A DNA stretch of 5,861 bases. Source: Betaproteobacteria bacterium (GTDB lineage: Bacteria; Pseudomonadota; Gammaproteobacteria; Burkholderiales; SG8-41). The stretch's first letter is position 1. Every line of letters starts with the position of its first letter. The stretch is from assembly GCA_021414185.1 (NCBI GenBank), contig JAIOOZ010000058.1, positions 1-5,861 on the forward strand, read 5' to 3'. The notes beneath the pieces were generated by a model. That model had not been told where the DNA came from. It did no database searches and saw only the letters and a list, made by a program, of their open reading frames with translations. This document shows, piece after piece, positions 1 to 3,775 of the stretch. A program made the position numbers and the translations under genes.

Positions 1-18
1 TGCCGAGGGCAAGCGGCG

Positions 19-729
19 TTATTTCGTGGGCGTGTCTTTAAGGAAACGCTCGATATCGTTTGCCCCGACGTACTGCCTGATTATTCCGCCGTCGGCAAAG
101 ACCAGCGTGGGTGTGGTGTCGATATTGAGCTTGGTGGCGACCGCGTCGATTTGCTCAATCGGATTCGCGCAATCCGTCCGGCCCGAGGGCCGCAACGCCC
201 GCAACATCCAGTCTTCCCATGCCTTGCCCTTGTCGCTCGAACACCAGATCGATTTCGCGATGCCGGTTGAACCTGGAAACTTGGCCTCGATCGGATACGG
301 ATAGATGTAGATCGTCACGTTATTGATGCGCTCGAGTTCGACTTCGAGCTTCTTGCAGAACGGACATTGCGGATCCGAAAACACGCGCAGCACGCGTTTG
401 CCATCGCCTTTGACGCGCTTGATCGCCTGACTCAGCGGCGGCAATTGGGCGACATTAAGCGCCGTCAGTTTGCGTATGCGCTGCTCGGTGATGTTGGAGT
501 CGGTCTTGGTATCGATCAACACCCCATAGATGATGAAGCTGACTTTTTCGTCGGTGTAATGCAGGTTCTTGTCGACGTATACCTCGTAAAGACCGCCATA
601 CGGGGTCCTGGTCACGCTCTGCACCTTGTTGCCGAGCTTGGCTTCGACGAGCTTTCTGACGCTCGCCTCATCGGCCAACGCCGCACCGCACGCCAGCAAC
701 GCCGCCAACAACACGAATTTTCTTAACAT
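19..729 (-). CDS. dsbC: DsbC-type periplasmic thiol:disulfide isomerase
   Basis: Predicted to reshuffle wrong disulfide bonds in periplasmic proteins, normally as a V-shaped dimer kept reduced by DsbD. Counted from the chosen start it has 236 residues, the same length as the E. coli precursor. A signal peptide (MLRKFVLLAALLACGAALA) precedes a cut at about residue 19/20. The N-terminal dimerisation domain spans roughly 20-80, followed by a linker helix and a thioredoxin-fold domain with FSDPQCPFCKK (active-site Cys122 and Cys125) and the cis-proline loop TTP (Pro207). Cys163 and Cys187 match the second, structural cysteine pair of DsbC. The active site is CPFC rather than the E. coli CGYC. An in-frame ATG at 798 would add 23 residues before the signal peptide. 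The start at 729 is preferred because GGAG lies 5 nt upstream and the signal peptide then begins at Met. DsbG is the main alternative, but the length and the second cysteine pair fit DsbC better. Confidence 0.93.
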   Translation of the reverse strand: MLRKFVLLAALLACGAALADEASVRKLVEAKLGNKVQSVTRTPYGGLYEVYVDKNLHYTDEKVSFIIYGVLIDTKTDSNITEQRIRKLTALNVAQLPPLSQAIKRVKGDGKRVLRVFSDPQCPFCKKLEVELERINNVTIYIYPYPIEAKFPGSTGIAKSIWCSSDKGKAWEDWMLRALRPSGRTDCANPIEQIDAVATKLNIDTTPTLVFADGGIIRQYVGANDIERFLKDTPTK

Positions 730-734
730 CATCG

Positions 735-738
735 CTCC
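735..738 (-). promoter_or_regulatory. Ribosome binding site setting the dsbC start
   Basis: Read on the minus strand the sequence is GTGGAGCG followed by ATGATG. GGAG is 2 nt from the first ATG (732) and 5 nt from the second (729), so the second is the better start. The long upstream reading from 798 has no comparable site and would bury the signal peptide. Confidence 0.6.
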
Positions 739-759
739 ACTCACTGACAGTAGCCGCAG

Positions 760-765
760 ATTGTA
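760..765 (-). promoter_or_regulatory. Candidate -10 box for dsbC (TACAAT)
   Basis: On the minus strand TACAAT matches the sigma-70 -10 consensus at five of six bases and lies about 30 nt upstream of the dsbC start. At 17 nt spacing the -35 position reads TGCGCC, a poor match, so the promoter would be weak or need an activator. If real, dsbC has its own promoter in addition to any read-through from the exported-protein gene upstream. Confidence 0.3.
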
Positions 766-840
766 AGACATTCCCCGCGCCCGGCGCACGCCGCTCATCG
801 TGCGGCTTTGACCGCAGGTCGGGCGATGCCGCAGACGTAT

Positions 841-884
841 GCAGAGGGAAATTGGTTTTGCGGCAACCGCAGTATTTTCCCTGC
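841..884. repeat. Compound inverted repeat between the exported-protein gene and dsbC
   Basis: Arms GCA-(GA)-GGGAAA at 841-851 and TTTCCC-TGC at 876-884 can pair. Inside them sits a second stem, TGCGG (859-863) with CCGCA (867-871), closed by a CAA loop. The structure begins about 25 nt after the stop of the minus-strand gene ending at 910. No T-run follows on either strand at the usual place, so it is not a classical intrinsic terminator. It could stabilise an mRNA 3' end, attenuate read-through into dsbC, or have no role. Confidence 0.4.
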
Positions 885-909
885 GGAACTGTCTCGCAGC
901 TGGGCCCGG

Positions 910-1449
910 CTAACGGTTGCCGGTCGCCGCTTCCTGGATGCCGATAAAGCTGTAATCGCAGAACCCGGGGTCGGCCCGATCCTTGATTTTCTCGTACACC
1001 TTGTCGGGCTCGGAAAGCACGGTGGTGTCGAACACCCGCGAATTGACCGCGCCGTACTGGATGCAGGCGCCGCGCTTTTCGTCGAACTCGAGGCAGGAAT
1101 GCACGCTCGTCATCATGTACATGCCGGCGACGTTTTCGATGAAATGTATCGCCTTGTCCGTCTGTATCACGGTCACCTGGTGCGAACCCGACATGCGGGT
1201 ATAAATCGCGCGTGCCTTCGCATTCTTGATGTCGATATTCTGGAAATGCACCAGCGAATCGGCCTTGCCTTCGACCATGATGGGGCCGCCGGTCGCCGCA
1301 TCGGTTTCATAACCCTTGTAGAACGCGCAGTGCACATAGCGCGATTTGGCGAAATGGGTGAAATCGGTGCGGTCGGCGGCGCAAGCGGCGCCCGCCACGG
1401 CAAACACGGCGACTATCAACAGAATGTTGGGAAACCGTGCCCGCATCAT
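910..1449 (-). CDS. Exported protein of unknown function with four mature cysteines
   Basis: I do not recognise this family. Counting from the ATG at 1449 it has 179 residues. A clear Sec signal peptide (basic MRAR, hydrophobic NILLIVAVFAVAGAA, then ACA before ADRTD) predicts export to the periplasm or outside. The mature part is about 155 residues, mixed polar, without further membrane segments, and carries cysteines at about 41, 119, 129 and 164, enough for two disulfides. Motifs that might define a family are YVHCAFYKGYET near the N-terminus and HSCLEFDEKRGACIQYG in the middle. A TTG at 1455 extends the frame two codons, but the ATGATG doublet at 1449/1446 is the likelier start; only a weak GGA lies upstream. 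It reads in the same direction as dsbC, 180 bp away, which suggests but does not show that it is a DsbC client. The GC-rich opposite strand is open across it, but that reading has no signal or domain features. Confidence 0.8.
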   Translation of the reverse strand: MMRARFPNILLIVAVFAVAGAACAADRTDFTHFAKSRYVHCAFYKGYETDAATGGPIMVEGKADSLVHFQNIDIKNAKARAIYTRMSGSHQVTVIQTDKAIHFIENVAGMYMMTSVHSCLEFDEKRGACIQYGAVNSRVFDTTVLSEPDKVYEKIKDRADPGFCDYSFIGIQEAATGNR

Positions 1450-1529
1450 CGTCAAGTATCCAACGAATACATCAGGTTATGTTCACGTCGAGCCCAGTGT
1501 GCCCGTTTGACCTGCTACTGTCCACTGGC

Positions 1530-1558
1530 TTGACACCGGCACTCACGCTGACTACTCT
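1530..1558 (+). promoter_or_regulatory. Candidate sigma-70 promoter for the aconitase-family gene
   Basis: A perfect -35 hexamer TTGACA at 1530-1535 is followed after exactly 17 nt by TACTCT at 1553-1558, a weak -10 (three of six consensus bases). Transcription would start near 1565, leaving a leader of about 27 nt before the ATG at 1592. It lies in the 142-bp divergent gap shared with the minus-strand exported-protein gene. Confidence 0.45.
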
Positions 1559-1591
1559 CGACTTTAAGATTCAAAAGGTTACAGAAAGTTC

Positions 1592-2866
1592 ATGGGTTTA
1601 ACCGCAGTCGAAAAAGTCCTCGCGCGTACGAGCTCTGTGCAGTCGGTACGCGCCGGCGATGTAGTGCAGCCGGACCCCGACTTCATCATGGTGCATGACG
1701 GCGTGGTGCGCGGCGCCAAGCGCGAACTCGACGCCATCGGCATCGACCGCCTCGCCGCCCCAGACAAAGTCGTGATGGTGACCGATCACGAAGTCATCTA
1801 CGGCAGCGCGCGTGCCGCCGAGATGGGGGCCTACAATCGCAATGCCGCCAAAGCCTGGGGCGTCAAAAACTTTTTCGACGTCGGCCGCGGCGGCCACGGC
1901 CATATTTTCCCGATGGAATCCGGCATGCTGCTGCCCGGCATGTTTTATTTCGACAACGACCGCCACGCCACCAACGCCGGCGCGATCGGCGCGTTCGGCT
2001 TTCGCATGGGCATGGAAATCAGCCGCGTGCTCGCCACCGGCACCAACTGGGTCACGGTGCCGAAATCGGTGCGGCTGACCCTCACAGGCAAACTCGCACC
2101 CGGCGTCTACGGCCGCGACCTCGGTTTTTACATCGCGCGCCTGCTGCATGAAGGCGCACTCGATTTCGAGCTCGACTATCGCGTGCTCGAATACGCGGGC
2201 GATCTTGACCAGTTCGATCTGCCTGCGCGCGCAGCATTGTGCAGCTCGCCGACAGAAATGCGCGCCTACGGCGTGTTCTTCCCGCCGTCCGAACGCATAC
2301 TCGCGTTTGCGCGGGAGCGCGCGCAGCGCGCATTCACGCCGGTCTATGCGGACGCCGACGCGCAATACGAAAAAGAAGCCACGCTGGATATCAGCAAACT
2401 GGAACCACAGATCGCTTTACCGGGCGGCGTGCATCGCGCAGTCAATATTTCCGGCATCGCCGGGCAGCCCGTCGATCATGCATTCATCGGCTCTTGCGGC
2501 TCGGGGATGTACGAAGATTTCGCCATCGCCGCATCCGTGCTGAAGAACAAACGTCTCGCCCCCAACGTGCGCATGTTTCTGGCTCCCGGTTCCGAACAGT
2601 CGACCAAGCGGCTGGCCAGCGATGGACTGCTCGGCATTTTTCTCGAAGCGGGTGCCGTCCTGCTGCCGGCCGGCTGCGGTCCGTGCAACGACGCAGTAGT
2701 CGGTCCGCTGCACTCGGGAGAAGTATCGATTTCAACGGCGGCTAACAACAATGCCGGGCGCTTCGGCGCGAAAGATGCGCAACTGTATCTCGGCAGTCCG
2801 GCCACCGTCGCCGCTTCCGCCGTCGCCGGCAGGATTACCGACCCGCGCGCCGTTCTGACGAGCTGA
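1592..2866 (+). CDS. Divergent aconitase / isopropylmalate dehydratase-type large subunit
   Basis: Aconitase-superfamily large subunit, a [4Fe-4S] hydro-lyase that moves a hydroxyl between neighbouring carbons of a carboxylic acid. Its 424 residues match the short type of LeuC/HacA large subunit, whose mobile swivel domain is a separate small protein. Family signs in order: VEKVLAR at the N-terminus, VHDGV (34-38), TDHEV (64-68), KNFFDVGRGG (92-101), DNDRHATNAGAIGAFG (121-136), SKLEPQIALPGG (268-279), IGSCGSGMYEDF (299-310), GCGPC (361-365), STAANNNAGRFG (381-392) and LGSPATVAASAVAGRIT near the end. Cys302, Cys362 and Cys365 are the expected cluster ligands. Several substrate-site positions differ from LeuC and aconitase: the DSH motif is DRH (123-125), CNMxxE is CSSPTE (217-222), and SNRNF is AANNN. 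The substrate is therefore unknown and leuC is not assigned. No small subunit follows. AAAAGG ends 13 nt before the ATG, a distant ribosome site; GAAAG lies closer but is weak. Confidence 0.88.
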   Translation: MGLTAVEKVLARTSSVQSVRAGDVVQPDPDFIMVHDGVVRGAKRELDAIGIDRLAAPDKVVMVTDHEVIYGSARAAEMGAYNRNAAKAWGVKNFFDVGRGGHGHIFPMESGMLLPGMFYFDNDRHATNAGAIGAFGFRMGMEISRVLATGTNWVTVPKSVRLTLTGKLAPGVYGRDLGFYIARLLHEGALDFELDYRVLEYAGDLDQFDLPARAALCSSPTEMRAYGVFFPPSERILAFARERAQRAFTPVYADADAQYEKEATLDISKLEPQIALPGGVHRAVNISGIAGQPVDHAFIGSCGSGMYEDFAIAASVLKNKRLAPNVRMFLAPGSEQSTKRLASDGLLGIFLEAGAVLLPAGCGPCNDAVVGPLHSGEVSISTAANNNAGRFGAKDAQLYLGSPATVAASAVAGRITDPRAVLTS

Positions 2867-2919
2867 TGCGTGCATGTCGACTAGCAGTGGCCATGCTGTC
2901 CGGGGCGTTCCCAGGCTAG

Positions 2920-2944
2920 CCAGAAAAACTGCTGCTTTTTCTGG
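2920..2944 (+). terminator. Candidate terminator hairpin after the aconitase-family gene
   Basis: A perfect 9-bp inverted repeat, CCAGAAAAA (2920-2928) and TTTTTCTGG (2936-2944), flanks a 7-nt loop CTGCTGC, 53 nt beyond the stop at 2866. The T-run lies in the stem rather than after it, and the outer pairs are only moderately GC-rich, so termination may be weak. The 5' arm overlaps the palindrome GGCTAGCC (2914-2921). Near-symmetry means it could act on both strands. Confidence 0.45.
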
Positions 2945-3093
2945 TAATTTAGTACGCAGCCTTCCCTGGCAAAACTCGGTAAGCATATGATGCCAAGAAA
3001 TTATTTTGTGACAGCGGTTACTTTGTTATACGGACAAGCGGCGATGTTATCCAGCAAACCTGTCGCCCCAAATTACAGTTGGGCCTCAAAATC

Positions 3094-3098
3094 GGAGA
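3094..3098 (+). promoter_or_regulatory. Ribosome binding site choosing the GTG start at 3106
   Basis: GGAGA followed by 7 nt and GTG at 3106 is a near-ideal Shine-Dalgarno arrangement. The longer reading from a TTG at 3079 lacks a good site and would place this GGAGA inside the coding region, so the GTG start is preferred. Confidence 0.6.
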
Positions 3099-3105
3099 AA
3101 TCGCG

Positions 3106-3567
3106 GTGGACATAGATATTGAAGGCGTTCATCCAGGCGGAGGATTATTTCGGAAGTGGCTTTTCCGGATATTTCTACTGGTCGGCGCTCTCGCCTGCTT
3201 TTTGGGAAACATTTTGAATATCAGTGACCGCTGGCAATTGTCACACGGTGTATCTGCCACAATCAAAGCAGCCGGCAAACACCAGGAAATACCCCGAAAT
3301 TATTCAGAATATGAGGGGAAACTCCGAGCAGTATTTGATGTCAAGATTCTGAGTGCGAATGGCAATGAGTTCATCACCCAACTTTTCCTGCCCAAGGAAG
3401 TTATCGAGAAACTAATTCAGGGTGGATCCGCTGAAATTGTCTATGTCAAAGATAATCCGCGACGCCATTTGGTCAAGGGCGACGCGTTACCACCATATGG
3501 CATAGGCTTATTTCTTGGTGGTCTTGCATTCTTAGCGGTATTCCTCTTATCGCTAAAGTTGCGGTGA
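3106..3567 (+). CDS. Two-helix membrane protein, DUF3592-like
   Basis: Predicted inner-membrane protein of 153 residues with no known biochemical role. A short N-terminal tail (DIDIEGVHPGGG) is followed by a transmembrane helix at about 18-37 (WLFRIFLLVGALACFLGNIL). A soluble domain spans roughly 38-128, and a second helix lies at about 131-150 (YGIGLFLGGLAFLAVFLLSL), ending in a basic LKLR tail. The middle domain ends with LPKEVIEKLIQGGSAEIVYV, then KDNPRRHLVKGD. A 'G-x-V-x-V-Y-x-x-x-N-P' pattern before the last helix is typical of DUF3592-type proteins; this match is from memory of the family. With helices at both ends the soluble domain probably faces the periplasm if both termini are cytoplasmic, consistent with the RK and LKLR flanks. 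Codon use is less GC-rich than in the neighbouring genes. It is 239 bp from the upstream gene and converges with the gene ending at 3776, so it is probably transcribed alone. Confidence 0.78.
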   Translation: MDIDIEGVHPGGGLFRKWLFRIFLLVGALACFLGNILNISDRWQLSHGVSATIKAAGKHQEIPRNYSEYEGKLRAVFDVKILSANGNEFITQLFLPKEVIEKLIQGGSAEIVYVKDNPRRHLVKGDALPPYGIGLFLGGLAFLAVFLLSLKLR

Positions 3568-3584
3568 AGCCCAAATCCGGATCC

Positions 3585-3613
3585 GGGGCGACCGCGCAAA
3601 AGCGCGTCGCCTC
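3585..3613. terminator. Strong GC hairpin between convergent genes, likely bidirectional terminator
   Basis: The arms 3585-3597 and 3602-3613 pair over about 12 bp (one G-U pair, one bulged C at 3593) around an AAAA loop. It starts 18 nt after the stop at 3567 and lies about 160 nt beyond the stop of the minus-strand NorD/CbbO gene. The T-run after it on the plus strand is short (ATTTG), so it is a weak intrinsic terminator by the usual rule, though the stem is very stable. Read from the minus strand the loop is TTTT. Confidence 0.5.
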
Positions 3614-3712
3614 CATTTGAGCATCGGGCGTCTGACAACCTCAGTTCCCATCATTCATGATTAAGAATGCCACTGTCCTGGGATCAATTCGGAAATTGTG
3701 GAGAACAATTCG

Positions 3713-3738
3713 CCCCCTGGAAGAAACCATCCAGGCGG
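3713..3738 (-). repeat. Hairpin just downstream of the NorD/CbbO stop
   Basis: CCTGGA (3716-3721) and TCCAGG (3730-3735) form a perfect 6-bp stem with an 8-nt loop. After one mismatch, two more G-C pairs extend it (3713-3714 with 3737-3738). It lies about 40 nt past the end of the minus-strand gene. No T-run follows, so it may be an mRNA 3'-end structure rather than a terminator. Confidence 0.35.
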
Positions 3739-3775
3739 GAACAGGCATGAATACTACCGACGCTTGGAATCTGCT

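Larger units (their letters stand above)
2880..3770. other. Low-GC segment, possible acquired DNA
   Basis: Hand counting bases 3241-3480 gives 110 G+C of 240 (46%). Two sample lines in the flanking genes, 2041-2100 and 4441-4500, give 79 of 120 (66%). The segment starts shortly after the aconitase-family gene, contains the small membrane-protein gene, and ends near the stop of the NorD/CbbO gene. No integrase, transposase, tRNA end or long terminal repeat is visible, so a mechanism of acquisition cannot be named. The boundaries are approximate. Confidence 0.5.

Noticed and set aside
685..729. Lipoprotein signal in the DsbC leader (LLAC)
   Set aside because: The cysteine is at residue 14, leaving a very short hydrophobic core, and a good signal peptidase I site (ALA before DEA) follows. 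DsbC proteins are soluble.
808..1533. Long open frame on the plus strand opposite the exported-protein gene (241 residues)
   Set aside because: It is His/Arg/Val-rich with no domain or signal, while the opposite strand encodes a clean signal peptide and a normal protein. Long antisense frames are expected in GC-rich DNA.
1598..2365. Minus-strand frame of 255 residues inside the aconitase-family gene
   Set aside because: The plus strand carries all the iron-sulfur and family motifs; the antisense reading has no recognisable features.
3004..3032. Possible promoter (TTGTGA, then TATACG) for the membrane-protein gene
   Set aside because: Spacing of about 15 nt and partial matches at both boxes are too weak in an AT-richer stretch where such matches are expected by chance.
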